Shown: positions 1 to 11,529, counted from the first letter of the stretch. The stretch: 64,000 nucleotides of DNA from Mycteria americana (GCF_035582795.1 NC_134369.1:61752001-61816000), one strand, 5' to 3'. Made by a program: numbers and translations. Notes: generated by a model not told the origin, from the sequence alone.

Positions 1-3000
1 AAAATGATCACATTTTTTAAAAACAAAGCAGGTACTGATCTGCCTGATGACAGTAGTATGAGTAATTGGCTGGGGAGGCGGAGGGAGATTATCAGGACAC
101 TAACTCATTGAGGCTGCAAGTCCGAGCAGCCAGCAGGCCTTGTGTTCCTCACTGATTACAGTACTCCTCCAGTCAGCCACATAATCCCCTGAGCAGGATT
201 AGATAACAAAGCACTTGAAATGGAGTACCATTTACATCAGGAATTGTAGTATTATTACCCCAGTAGAGATAAATAGTGTTTTCAACATCAGGATTTTTGT
301 CACTTATAGTAGAAAGGATTTTATAAAATGCAGCTATTCAAACCGACTCAGATTATTATTAGTATTTTAAAAAATCAGGCCTTCCTAAAAAGGAGCTGTG
401 CTCAATTGTTTTTTCATTACAGGTCACAAGTAAAATCTGGAGCAGATGCTCTTCTACTTCCAGATTTATCATTAGAGAAACCTTAGTTGGAAGTAATGAT
501 GAAGCAAATCGTAAGGCAGCGGCACTTGAGGCTACAATTGTTTTTGCTTGAGGCATCTTCCCCACCTCTCTCTGAGCCATATTTTTTTCATTGCTTTAAA
601 TGACCAAACTGTTCTTGATTAAACAAAAGGCAAGACTGTTTTTCAGTTATTAAATGACTTGTGATACCACTATAAATTAATAGCAAGAGTATTATGACTT
701 TGTGTAAAGACAAATAGCTTTGTCTTGATTGTAACAACATGGATCTGTCGGTTTATTAAGGAAAAAAACAAAAGGATCAACTTTTCACATTGGTAGCATT
801 ACAGTGAACTGTTCTCCTAATTACAGAAGTGTCTCCATACACCTTGTGAAGTTAGAAATTCATCTTCAGTCAACCCCTGCTTCAAGTTTTTCTTCATTAC
901 AAAATTTCAAACAAACCATGCTTCCCTCTAAATTTTTCTAACTTAAAGCTTTTTTAAGTTGCTCTGCACCTGTATTAAACTTAATTTTGCAAGATTCAGA
1001 GTAGTCAGAAAATGACAAGCATTCGCATTACTGGACATTGTAGAAATTTACAACAGACTACAAATCATCTGAAATATAACTACTTTTGTACACTCTGAAA
1101 ACTATTTTGTGACAGAGCATCACTAATGAACACAATGTAATTGTTCTACAAATTAGTAATGCACTCCTTCAAATCACAACACTGAAAATTCACAAGGACC
1201 TCCTTCTACTTGCCATTGTTATCTAGATATCCTCAGTCAATAGGTGTTCTGGCTCAGAACTAAGATTAATTTTCCAATATAATTATGTCCTTGGAATTTT
1301 TGCCATATTTATTGTTTGAAATGACTGCCACATGTTACATTTCTTGACTTTGCAATAAGCCACAAATAGAGTTGTTTAGGGGAGAAAACAAATAAAAAAC
1401 TATTTCTGCCCCATAGGAAATTTTGGCATTGACACGTCTACTTTGAAACTCCAAAATTAATTTCTGAAAAATGCAAAACACTTGACACAAATGAAATACT
1501 TTACTACTTCAAAATATCAAAATACTTTTTTTTATTTATGATAATCTCCATATCAATCTGTTGTTCATTTTCCCATTTTATTCTATGATTTGACAAGCTC
1601 CACCCCATGTGCCACCACCTTGTACAAGGTGAAAAAAAGATGTTGTCTCATGGGAAACACAGTCCAGACACAAAATCTAGCACAGAAAGAAGAACCAGCA
1701 ATTTATAGAAGTTCAGGTAGACCCAGATTAATGTTTAGATAACCCCTAACTGCAGCATTTCAGATTACAATTGAACGCAGATTTCATTTTGAACTGATTC
1801 ACCATGCCATAAAAAACGAGGTTTTTAAAACTAAGTGGCAGAAAACCAATCTTCTTATGGAAAATTTGAATTTGATAAAAACTGTATTTTAAAATAAAAA
1901 AACATAGCAGAACATACTGAAAGTATTAGACTAATTTCCATCTGTATACAATGCTTAATATAGCAGGCTTTTTCATGTGTAAAGAATGAGAGAAAGACTG
2001 AGAAATGTAACCAAATACTCTGAGGAAAAAAAAAAAGGCAGTTAAAGAACAAACATAAACATTGTGGTTTTTCATAACTGAAGTACAGTATCTTTCCTGG
2101 AAGGAGAAGATGCAGGATTGTTTTTAATGCACTGGATTAATTTACTGTCCAGAAAGGCCTCTTTCTTATAAGCTATTACTCTGACTTTACAACTTAACAA
2201 ACTTATCCTAGAAAAATAAAATGTCTTATTAAAACCAGCAAATATTCATGTCTGCTTCAGTGATCAGCAAACAACTGTATTTTAACCTCAAATTCTTATC
2301 TAGGTCGGGAACAGGGTTACTCCTTTTGTTAGAGATCTGAATACTCAGTGTCACTAACATAATGTTTGGGAGCAAGTCTTTTATCTGTTCTATTACACTG
2401 AATGAGAGTTGCATGCTCAGTTATTTAAATGAATCTCCCAACTGTTAAGACATTACAAATTTTTAATTATGCAGAAAGAAAATCCTCTTTTAATATTGAA
2501 TTATAAGTAAGTGCCCCTTCATTTGCTGTATCCAACTCCTTTGGTGTCTATATGAGATCTGGTTTTAAATTGGCTTTTGTTCTAAACTTTTTTGTAGGAA
2601 CTCTTCCTTAAACTTTATGGTCTCCCATCTGCTTCAACAAACAGCTCCAGAATTTTTAAATATAGGAGGTTTCAGGGAACAATGTTATTTTATAGAGAAA
2701 ACTTGGTAAAAGGCATTTTTACTAGATATAAAAACTGAAAATCATTATTGATTGACTCAGTAGTTTTTGAAACAAATGGCAATAATTTTCTTGTTACATC
2801 ATTACAGTCCTGATCTAACAAAGAACCAAACAACCTTAAGTTGTACTTTTTGTAACATAAAGCAATTATTTTGTGTTTTGCAGTCAAGATTGTTTCCCTG
2901 TTTTCATGTAAAGTTTGACTGTAGAAATAGATGGCCATTGACCTGACTCATTAGAAACCTTCTGCATGCATCCGTGCCTTAAACAAGTGGGTATATTGCA

Positions 3001-3153
3001 CTGGAAAGAAATAAAGAGTAAAGCAGTATGGCACAACATTTCCCTGTGAATTTTATAATACATAACGGTGAAAAACCAAGTGAAAAATAATTAATTCCAC
3101 TTTTTGATCTATACAAGAAGGGTTTGTGTGTTTCTTAAGCATATACTACATAC
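1..3153. other. MOK intron sequence, nothing else supported
   Basis: This AT-rich stretch is downstream of MOK exon 4 on the minus strand. I searched both strands for the next MOK exon (the HRDVKPEN catalytic loop) and did not find it. Only short chance ORFs are present. The stretch is best read as intron that runs off the left edge. Confidence 0.6.
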
Positions 3154-3224
3154 CTTTTATCAGCTCATAAATATTCTTGTCCATGAGTTCACATATCAGT
3201 GAAAGGGATCCAGCTTTTTTATCA
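3154..3224 (-). CDS. MOK: MOK exon, hinge region
   Basis: 71 nt after the acceptor CTGTTTCTTCAG. One base completes a Phe codon, then DKKAGSLSLICELMDKNIYE follows, the subdomain IV-V and hinge segment of MOK. It leaves one base before the donor AAAAG|GTATGT. No stop or frameshift is present. Confidence 0.88.
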
Positions 3225-6200
3225 CTGAAGAAACAGATAAGGAGACTTTAAGCTAGAACTGTTGATTTGTACACTGCATAGAAAAAAGTACTTAGTTTAA
3301 CCAGTATTAAAACGGACATTTTCATTTTTAATTGATACTTTCTCATAGAATTTTTTCAACTTAGGGTCTGAGATTTCATAGTTTTAGTTTATACTATCCA
3401 AAGTGTCCATTGCAAAAGTTAACTGATTTACTCTGTGAAGTTACTTGAAGGCATGTTTTCTGGGCATATCACAGTGTTCAGTATCAAGAAATTTTCAGTA
3501 AATTAAATGATACAATCTTACAATAAAAGATAAGAAAGCCATTACACCATATATGAAAATACTTTCTAGTTAGGTCACCAGTAGTCTTCTATTGCATGGA
3601 AATGAGTATCTGACTGGAATTTGTGTTTTGCTGACAACAGCAGTTTTAAGTATTATCATGATATGATAATGCATCCGACACTTTATTTTCCATTTCACTG
3701 CCTTGCAGAGGCAGACGTCTTTAGGTCTTCAGTTTTTCTTATAAGATAATTGCCTTAAAGTACATCCCCTCTGCAATGTTCCATTAACCCAGACAGCAAA
3801 AGGTTGAGGGTACAATCTGCAATTCAGTTTGCAGACAGACTGTGAAAGAGCTAGGCGAGCTGGCTGGCCATCTGGATTACACTTCGCTAACAACACAGCA
3901 GCTGAAGCTGAGAATTCCAGAAAGCTAAGCTGCTGACACGATTACCGGCTTTCCATATATTTGTACAAAACGGGACTGTCAATAACAGTATAGTACCAGA
4001 GCCTTGAGCAGAGGAATAAGACAGCCTGAAGAACAAGCAAAAAATATTTTCAAGCAATCAACAAGTTTTGTGTCAAGTATTTGAATAATGAAGTATATGT
4101 CTGCTGTTGCATAGTGATGAAGTGTAATGCACAGTAATGGAGTAAATGCTGTCATAAAACCTGATCTCTTTGTGAGACAGAACATGTCCCCAGAAGACAC
4201 TTAAGTGCCTAATAAGGCTAAAGAACCCAACTTCATCACTGATTGATCTCTTTCCAAATTCGTAGCTCAGCTGCTGCCTAATTCAGAGGTCTAAACTTCT
4301 GTTATTTGCAAAGGGGTGTCCGTAAAGTTGCCTACGAAATGATACTGCCAAATAGTTTGCTTGGATCCCTAGTTCAAACAGACAAGTCAAACCAAGATCC
4401 TTGAAGTACCAGAGCCTATTGCAGCAGATAAGCTCTGAGTGTGCCTTACCAAAATACTGTCTCCAGTAGACATGATACTGTGCAGTTAAAGCATTCACTG
4501 GATACGGGACATGGGTTGAAATCACCAGCAAGTATTACATATTATGATATGAAGTTTAGCTATGCTTAAAATATATCTTGTCTGTAATTTTAATACTGAT
4601 GTTGAAATATTTTTGGTCTGCTGCAAAAGAGCAAGAGAAAGTGAGAGCTACATCAGATTTTCTTAACAAAAAAGGCATGAAGACTTCAGAATTTGAGAAA
4701 TTTGTTGTTTTCTTCTTTCTGTTGGAATAAAAAGCTGGTTAAGTGTCTACAGGTTGCCTCTAGAGCCAAAAGTTACTGAATATCGTTCAAATAAAGGAAT
4801 AAGAAAGAAAGAAATGAATGCACCATACTTCCAAAACAACTTCATGTAACATAAGGATTTTAAGATGTGGACTCAGCCTCCTTAGCGGTTGTATTTCTCT
4901 CAGATTACTCACTTGTTCCATACTAATGTTGAATTAAAAAGAAAAGAGGAAGACTGACTTGCAATCAGGGACTGGATTATAATTGTCTTTCTTCCCTGCC
5001 ATGAGACTGTCAGAATCTACTCCACTTTAGTCTGTAATTGAACTCTCAAATGCAGGACCTGATGAATTGTTTGCCTACTTTATTTCTTTATAGAGCAAAA
5101 CAGTAATTCGGAGAATGGCTTTATTCCTTCTTGCAGTCTGGAGTAGCTGGACTTACCCAAACAAGGTACATAGTAATGTATTGTGCTCCGGACATCAGTT
5201 GCCATGCCAAGGAGCTATCTGGGAGGAATTTTGTGTTGCCTAATAGTATATATCATACTGTTTACTCTGTGTTGGTGTAGCATACATTCCAACTACTGCT
5301 CAGCATGATGCTGAAAGTGACAATCTAGCCTTGCCAGATTTAACATTTAAAATTAAGATTTGATGGTAACCTCTTACATGAAAAATAGACACTATTCAAC
5401 TATTGTTTAATTATGATGTTGCCCTCCTAGACTTTAATAAACAACAAAACTACATGCTACTACATGAAACTCTGGGGAGGAAGCAGGAAACAAATTGCTT
5501 TGCACACTATTTAATGGATCAGAACAGGACACATATGCCTTTTCACAGTCTGACTTAAAGCTAAACTCCAAAACAATAGTTTCCAATTTGAAACTAGGAG
5601 AAATACCTTGTACAGGCAGGTTCTGTTTAAAACTGTTATCTGCTGCTTAAAGAGTCATTTCATCAAAAGAATTTGTCAGTCAATTTATCAAAGGGTTAAA
5701 GGCCTAAAAGATGTTTTAAACATGCTACATGAAAAAGAGATTCTGCTTGTTAGGCCCTATTGTTATGCCCTACCACGAAATTGTATACCATTTGCCCTTG
5801 ATGTAGCGAAGCAGTTAGTTTAAATACTCTTTTGATCATAGATTGGACAATTTGGTCAGTTGTAGGTAATGTATAAATGGACCAACAGTTCCCTAACAAC
5901 ACAATAGAGAATCAGAAGCCACATTACTTGAAGATATTTGAGTTCTCCTTTTTTTTTTTAACTTACAGTAATTTTTTCAGAGCTCCCACTTTTCCTTAGC
6001 CTTTGAAGCTCTGAGTTACATTGTGAAATCTCACCTAAGAACAAAATGTCCCATTTTACTTTGTATGTACAAATGTGTCACTCCCACTGATTTCACTAGG
6101 AAATTAGTATATTTAACCGAGAATATAAAGTCAGTGACCCAAAAGGCATTGTTTGGCACTTACATATTTGGAGGAGAATGTCAAGCCCATGTCTACTTCC

Positions 6201-6864
6201 ACACAGCCCTCTCCTCTATTTTCCTAACCGATAAAAAGCACCTATTTTGTGACCAAATAGCATCTTGCTGATGGATGTAATTAAATATAAATGCAAATAT
6301 GAAGTAGAACTAATGCTATACATGGACTAAGGCTAAATACAGTGTTTTTAACTTGCATTAAAACAGTATTTGAAGTAAGACTGGAAAAAAGTATTGTCCA
6401 GGGGGAAGACTAACACATTTCCTCCTCCTATTATTATTTACAGCAAAAAGAAAAACAGCACAAGTATATTCAGTGCATTTGGAAAAGCAGAAATCAACTA
6501 TTTAGTCCTCATTCTTCCCATTTCACCCTCGACCCAGTGGCATTCAGTACAGTGGATGACATCAATTAGAGTACTCAAGGAAATAACCCCAATGCCAAAT
6601 GGGAAGGCCCTGCATAATCAGCAGCAGAGTTCCCTTTCTGTACTACATTAAAACCTTTTTAATACATGTGTATTCAAAAAACTTCACTTGGTCTTAATTT
6701 CACATTTCCCCACCGAATTTAAACAAGTACTATAATAAATTATGCATACCTTTCAAGATGTTGCTTCATATATTTACATGCATAGTACTTTCCATCCCTA
6801 AGACTCAGTGTCTTCAGAACATTAGAAAATGTTCCCTCTCCTATCTTACCAACTGGTTTATATT
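3154..6864 (-). CDS. MOK: MOK protein kinase, partial (three internal exons; possibly degraded)
   Basis: MOK (also called RAGE) is a MAPK-like serine/threonine kinase of the MOK/MAK/ICK group that acts in cilia. Three minus-strand exons join in frame: 6864-6750, 4922-4833 and 3224-3154. They give the glycine-rich loop GEGTFS, the ATP-lysine strand YYACK, the C-helix stretch NLREIQ and the hinge region LICELMD. Phases fit: exon 2 ends with AG, completed to Ser by the T opening exon 3; exon 3 ends with TT, completed to Phe by the T opening exon 4. The catalytic loop (HRDVKPEN), DFG and APE segments are not in the window and should lie to the left of base 1. The first coding exon, expected toward the CpG island near 10 kb, was not found. 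The intron donor after exon 3 reads GG rather than GT, so the gene may be non-functional in this genome. Gene identity is near certain; integrity is not. Confidence 0.85.
4833..4922 (-). CDS. MOK: MOK exon, C-helix region, with non-canonical 5' splice site
   Basis: 90 nt, read after the acceptor ACATTAG. The translation MEQVSNLREIQPLRRLSPH matches the kinase C-helix region of MOK. Two differences from the remembered family sequence stand out: the Leu-Arg-Arg-Leu is followed by SPHLKIL where NPHPNIL is expected, so the conserved HPN triplet is lost. By phase and homology the exon should end at 4833, but the next intron bases (4832-4825) read GGAAGTAT instead of GTAAGTAT. The first usable GT, at 4828-4827, would add four bases and bring in an immediate TGA from the next exon. 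Confidence 0.8.
6750..6864 (-). CDS. MOK: MOK exon with glycine loop and ATP-binding lysine
   Basis: 115 nt, entered with two bases of a split codon and left with two. The translation begins YKPVGKIGEGTFSNVLK and includes GKYYACKYMKQ, the kinase subdomain I-II signature with the GxGxxS loop and the VAIK-type lysine. The minus-strand acceptor ends in TTTTGGTTTTAG and the donor is GAAAG|GTATGC. Everything in this exon looks intact. Confidence 0.9.
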
Positions 6865-9690
6865 CTAAAACCAAAAATATACTGTTTCAGTATGTTTAAA
6901 ATAGAAATTGTTATGAAGACTGCATATTAATCCATACTTGACTTCTTAAATTCTAATGGAAAATTTTTAAATAAAAGGGGTTTTTTTGTTAACACGTATA
7001 ACAGCAAATGAAGTTTTGTTGCCCATATTATAGAAATCTATATTCCTGAAAGTAAAATACCATAATTCAATCTTAGACAATAAACTACTACCTCCTTGCT
7101 CAGAGATGCGATGCCTCTGCACGCAGCACTTCATGTACCTTTTTTCTGCTGCAGCACATTAGCAACTCATACCTGAACTTATTCTTTGCTTCTTTCACCA
7201 AAACCCCCCTTTATTTACGTTGTACTGGAAATATAAAAACATCTTGAAAAGCAAGTGGATCTTGTCATTGTTCCAACATGGGTTTTTTGGTTGTTTTGGT
7301 GGGGGTTTTTTGGGTTTGGGATGGGGTTTTTTGTTTGGTTTTGGTTTTGCTTTTTTTGAAGAAAAGTAGTTGCTGATTTTAAAGCTTTATTCCTATATTA
7401 AATTCAGATATGAGTTTTGCACTAGGCCAAAAATAATGCTTGGCTTTAATAATGAAGTGTACCAAACAAAAGGATGTGAAAATCAGTCAATTCTAGTTCT
7501 GCAGAATTTTAAGAAATGAAGCAGATAACATAAGGGTTATGAAGAAAGCTTTTTTATATTAATTTCTGAGTCTTTTCCTCTTTTCCTTTAGAACTGATGT
7601 TGCTTTTCTTTCCTCCTTTATTCTCCTTCAGCTTTGTGATTAACTGTTCCTTACCAATCCCACTGCCTGGTTCCCTTCACCCACTTTGACCTCCTGTTTC
7701 CCTTGATTTTTAGCACCTACAGATTCTATCCTTGATAATTCTTCCAGTAATTTCATCTAAGCAAAACCCAATTCTGGTTAGCTTTATGCTGCTGTTGCTT
7801 TTGACATAGTCTTATTATTTAAGAAAGATCCAAACCCCATTATGAGGGAGGCAGAGTACGAAACCTCTTTTATCATATTCAACCCTTTATGGGAGTCAGA
7901 ATAACTGTAGGAGTCCTAAGCTATGTCGATAGCAGTAAATTCAATGAAGTGTAGTTGTCTGTATTAGTTACTGTGACAACATGGATTTGGCCTCTGACAA
8001 CCACCACTCTCCTAGGCACCTTCCCAACCTGATGTGAGGACTCCTTCTAAGGTCATTCGTCAAGCAGTTTCTGTCCTACTGCCTTGTTTTGGAAGATAAG
8101 AGAGTTTACTAGCATAGATGTGGGCCATTTCATGCCAGTTGCTCTTTGTGTCCAAGAAGATTTCCAGATATGTTTAATTTACAAGTATAAATACAGCCTC
8201 ACAGCGGAGAAAGCCTGCCAAGAAATTTTGCGGAGGGAAAAGTTACTTTGCATTATTTGAAAATTGCATTATTTGAAATGTCTCTCTGATGCACAAAATC
8301 AATGTGTAAACTCAACAAAACAGGTCACTGAAGATGAGAGAGGTTTTCTCCTAGGGAGAAAATGAGAACAATCATGTGACAAGTTAGTTATCGTTTAATG
8401 AGAAGCTGAAAGGAACTCAGACATTGTAAGAATAATAACATAAAAGTTTATATAGAATAAGAAGAAATAAAGTTTAGACTTCAAAGGTAATAACAATTTA
8501 ATACAAATTTTAAATTTGCGTCCACAAGCCAAGATTTCTGGAGATTCTTAAAAATCCACTGCAGCACCACATAACTGATCCTTCAAAAGTGACCAGGTGG
8601 CAGAAAAGCCCCCACCAAAACAATGGGCTTCAAACACACACTGAAAGAGAACAGTCAGGCCAAAGTGTGTCAATTTTAAGCTATGAAATGTACTACAGCT
8701 ACAAAACAAAACTAATTACCAGTTAGTTTACCCAAATTTGTGGTACTCAAAGATGAAGAATGATAGAAATTTTTAATTTAAAGCGGTTAAAAATTTTATC
8801 AGCATTTTAAGACTGAAGCTTTGAGGATGAAATTAAATAAACAGTGTTTTAATTACACTTGCATATAACGTTAAAGAATAAAGAAGACCTAATCGCTAGT
8901 TAGCAATTCTTTCATGGCATCTATAACAAGCTAGACATTACCTAATGTCTTCCTTCCCTCCCCTCTGTTTCAGCACACACAGATGTTCAGGCTTACAATG
9001 GTTAGCGGAAAGGCAGATAAAGGTTAGGAAGAATAAGTTGTAGCAATCTGAACTAGTCTAACACCAAAAAAGTGGCCATGAAAATGGCAGAGAGGTACTC
9101 ATTCAATAGAAGGACAGTTTAATGTGCAAGAGGAAATTAAGAACAACGTAAATTAAAATTATGGGCAAGGGATGGAATTCAAAGACTACACCCTCATTAC
9201 TGTAACTAGAGAGCACAGAAATTCAATCATCATTTGGAATTAAAGAATCCAATGCAAAATGACAGAAAAGATAGCACGACAATAGTCAAACCAGGATATT
9301 ATAAAAACCTAAAGCAGATATTTTGTTGCGAAGATGCCGAGGAAGAAAAAGCCATGACATTTAAATATGACATTGATGCATGTGGGAAGAGAGAAATAAC
9401 CTAAAAAAATGAAGAAAGTGACAAGAAGTTCAGGTTCAGCCACAGTCACAAGGCCATGGCACACAATTATTGCATTCGGAAACATGCCAAATGTGTAGGA
9501 TGTGACATGGGATGATTTGAAGAAGGATGCTAAGTAACGGAAGGAAATGCTTACAGAACAAAGAATGAGAAAACTTAGCAATTTCTGATAAAGTACTTAG
9601 AGAAACCAGAAGACAGACAGGCTACTGCTTCACAGGAGGGGGAGAAAGTGCACCCTGTTGAAGAGGAGGACTGGCATGCAGAGAGAGACT
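6865..9690. other. Probable MOK first intron
   Basis: AT-rich sequence between the first recognised MOK exon and the CpG island. It holds a T/G-rich low-complexity tract at about 7,278-7,359. Bases about 9,050-9,640 are purine-rich and of unknown origin. No coding exon is recognised; the initiator exon of MOK probably lies here or in the CpG island. Confidence 0.5.
7278..7359 (+). repeat. T/G-rich low-complexity tract
   Basis: Only T and G for long stretches (GGGTTTTTTGGGTTTGGG-like), strand-asymmetric and with several G runs. It is one of a set of similar tracts in this window. Confidence 0.8.
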
Positions 9691-10074
9691 AGCGTTTACA
9701 TGCGCGGTCTCGGTAGGGAGATCTAGGAGCTGGCAACGGGCTGCAGTGATGGCGGTTTCCAGGGACTACAAAAGCACCTACGACCACCTCAGCCCGGGTG
9801 CTCCCCGCGCGGCCCGGGACCCCGGTCCCCTCGGGCCAGGGTCGCCGGTGACGGCCGGCCTCCTCAGAGGCGCACGGGCCCGCGCCAACCCTGAGGAAGG
9901 GCCCTCTGCCCGCGGCCTCCACACCGAGCAGGGCCCGCTGCTTCCCCCCGCACGCCCTTACTGTTCATCCTGCGCTCGCCTGCAGGTCTCGGGGTGAGCG
10001 AGAGAGCAGCCGGGCCCCCTCCCGACCGCCAAGCGCCTCCCGGCCCGGCCCTCAGCGCGCCATGTTGTATTCCC

Positions 10075-10088
10075 GTCACCCTGGCAAC
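10075..10088 (-). promoter_or_regulatory. X-box-like RFX binding site
   Basis: On the minus strand the site reads GTTGCCAGGGTGAC. It fits the RFX X-box palindrome GTTGCCATGGYAAC with two mismatches and both half sites recognisable. RFX2/RFX3 drive ciliary genes, and MOK is a ciliary kinase, so the site is in a sensible place. Function is inferred. Confidence 0.6.
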
Positions 10089-10137
10089 CGCGCAGGCTCC
10101 GGCTCCCCGTCCCAGGCGCTGGCCCTGCCCCCGTGAG

Positions 10138-10145
10138 TGACGTCA
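10138..10145. promoter_or_regulatory. Consensus CRE (CREB/ATF site)
   Basis: A perfect palindrome TGACGTCA inside the CpG island, embedded in GAGTGACGTCACCT. This is the full-length cAMP response element. It lies 50 bp from the X-box-like site, as expected in a CpG-island core promoter. Confidence 0.6.
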
Positions 10146-10345
10146 CCTCCCGCTACGCACGACAGGCCGGGCCACACAGGCGCAGTACACCCGCCCGGCC
10201 GGAGGGGAGGCAGGTGACGCACGCGCAGTGGGCACCACGCAGGGGCAGCCGCCTTAATTGCCCCGCCTCTGCTAAGAGCACTGCGCATACTCCGCTTTTG
10301 GCGCGGCGCTGGGGCCGAGCTGGGGCCGTGGGGTGTCCGGCCGGC

Positions 10346-10370
10346 GGCGGGGCGGGGCGGGGCGGGGCGT
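10346..10370 (+). promoter_or_regulatory. Tandem GC boxes (SP/KLF), possible G-quadruplex
   Basis: Four overlapping copies of GGGGCGGGG form a short tandem array. Each is an SP1/KLF site, and the regularly spaced G-runs could also fold as a G-quadruplex on the plus strand. Confidence 0.55.
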
Positions 10371-11438
10371 TGCGCGGCGCTGCGCTGCGCTGCTCGCTGA
10401 GGCGCGGGGCGGGCGAGCCGGCGTGGCGGGTGTCCCCGTCGGCCACGGAGCGTGTGGCGGCTTGGCGCGTTCGCCTCGCCACGGGCCTTCGGCCTTCATA
10501 CCGCTGCGTGCGTCTCCGTTTGTGTGGAGCGATTCTTCTCCGCGCGCTCCACGGGCCTGTCCTTCCTGGGACGGTGGCGTTGAGCCGTAGGTTGGTAAGG
10601 CCGGTGCAGGCGCTTGGTCTCGGCAGCGCTCCGACGAGCTCACGTTGATGGTTGGTGATCTCCTGGTCCCTGGTGGTTTCCGTGCGCCACTGCAGGTCCG
10701 AGCGAGGCGGGCTTGCTTTCTGGCCCGGTTAGGTGGGCGCAGGGCACGTCTCCAGTGTCCAGCTCGCACGAGGAGTAAACGGAGAGACGAGGATCTGGAC
10801 AGCGGCCCCGCTCCGTCTGAACCGTGATCTCCTCACCGAGCTGTAGTGAGCCGGTCTCCAAAAAACTGCCTTTTGGAGGGGCGTCCCCACCCCCTGCCAT
10901 GGCGTTTGCCTTTTGTTAAACGGACGTAATGTATTTTAATGTAGGCTTCAAAGCTGAGAGGAAAAGTCTTTTAAATACTGCATATGTAGTAAAAAGCAAA
11001 ATAGTAGGAAGAGGTGAATCATTTGTCCGTGCAAACTAAGATGCTAACAGTGCATTAAACAGACAGAAGTGTAAATGCTTTAAAATAAATGCCCCAAATA
11101 AGTATTTTGTGTAATTAAATGAAACTGGAACCATATCCTAGAAAACCTAGGGGAGTATCAGCCTATTGACTGAGAGGTGAAGAAGTCACCCCACAAACCT
11201 GCCTGCGGTGGTTGTTACCTCCCAGGCGCTGCATCCCTAGGCGAGGCCGAGTGCTTTCTGGTTGAGCCGATCGGCTACGTGCGTGTTCCCACCTGTGCGG
11301 GCCCGGCTCCGGCGCTCCCGGGGGGCGGGGAGGTCCCTCGCTCCGCCTGTCGCCGCTCCCACCGTCCCCCGGCCAGGATGGGGGCGGTGGGGCCAGTCTG
11401 CCGTTTTCCACCCGCGGGGGGAGGCGGCGGTATCAGCT

Positions 11439-11512
11439 GGCCGGTTAGCTCAGTTGGTTAGAGCGTGGTGCTAATAACGCCAAGGTCGCGGGTTCGATCC
11501 CCGTACGGGCCA
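11439..11512 (+). tRNA. tRNA-Ile (anticodon AAU)
   Basis: A 74-nt gene that folds fully: acceptor stem 7 bp with one internal G-G mismatch (I recall the same mismatch in human tRNA-Ile-AAU), D stem GCTC/GAGC, anticodon stem TGGTG/CGCCA, and T stem GCGGG/CCCGT. The loop CTAATAA places the anticodon AAT at 11473-11475, decoding isoleucine. The internal B box GGTTCGATCC is at 11491-11500. No intron is present and CCA is not encoded. It sits in the ZNF839 promoter island, about 730 bp upstream of the start codon and on the same strand. Confidence 0.97.
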
Positions 11513-11524
11513 AGCAGTGGTTTC

Positions 11525-11529
11525 TTTTT
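11525..11529 (+). terminator. RNA polymerase III terminator of the tRNA
   Basis: A run of five T, twelve bases after the tRNA end, is the first T5 on the coding strand and the expected Pol III stop. Confidence 0.75.

Larger units (their letters stand above)
9700..10850. promoter_or_regulatory. CpG island, likely MOK promoter
   Basis: Composition changes abruptly from AT-rich to strongly GC- and CpG-rich. The block holds an X-box-like RFX site (10075-10088), a palindromic CRE (10138-10145), an NRF1-like run near 10,214-10,230 and four overlapping GC boxes (10346-10370). It sits upstream of MOK on the minus strand and is separated from the ZNF839 island by about 300 bp of AT-rich DNA. The many overlapping ORFs on both strands are open because of GC content, not because they code. 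The transcription start is not visible from sequence alone. Confidence 0.7.

Noticed and set aside
2690-2938. 82-codon minus-strand frame with an FGS triplet, considered as the missing MOK exon 5
   Set aside because: It lacks HRDVKPEN, DFG context and APE, and the surrounding residues do not align with the kinase. Similarity is limited to a few residues.
9309-9581. 90-codon minus-strand open frame, rich in Phe and Leu
   Set aside because: Looks like a chance frame opposite a purine-rich block; no MOK similarity and no splice signals.
10133-10769. Overlapping open frames of 109-171 codons on both strands
   Set aside because: All lie in the CpG island, consist of Arg/Pro/Ala-rich sequence, overlap each other on opposite strands and lack any motif.
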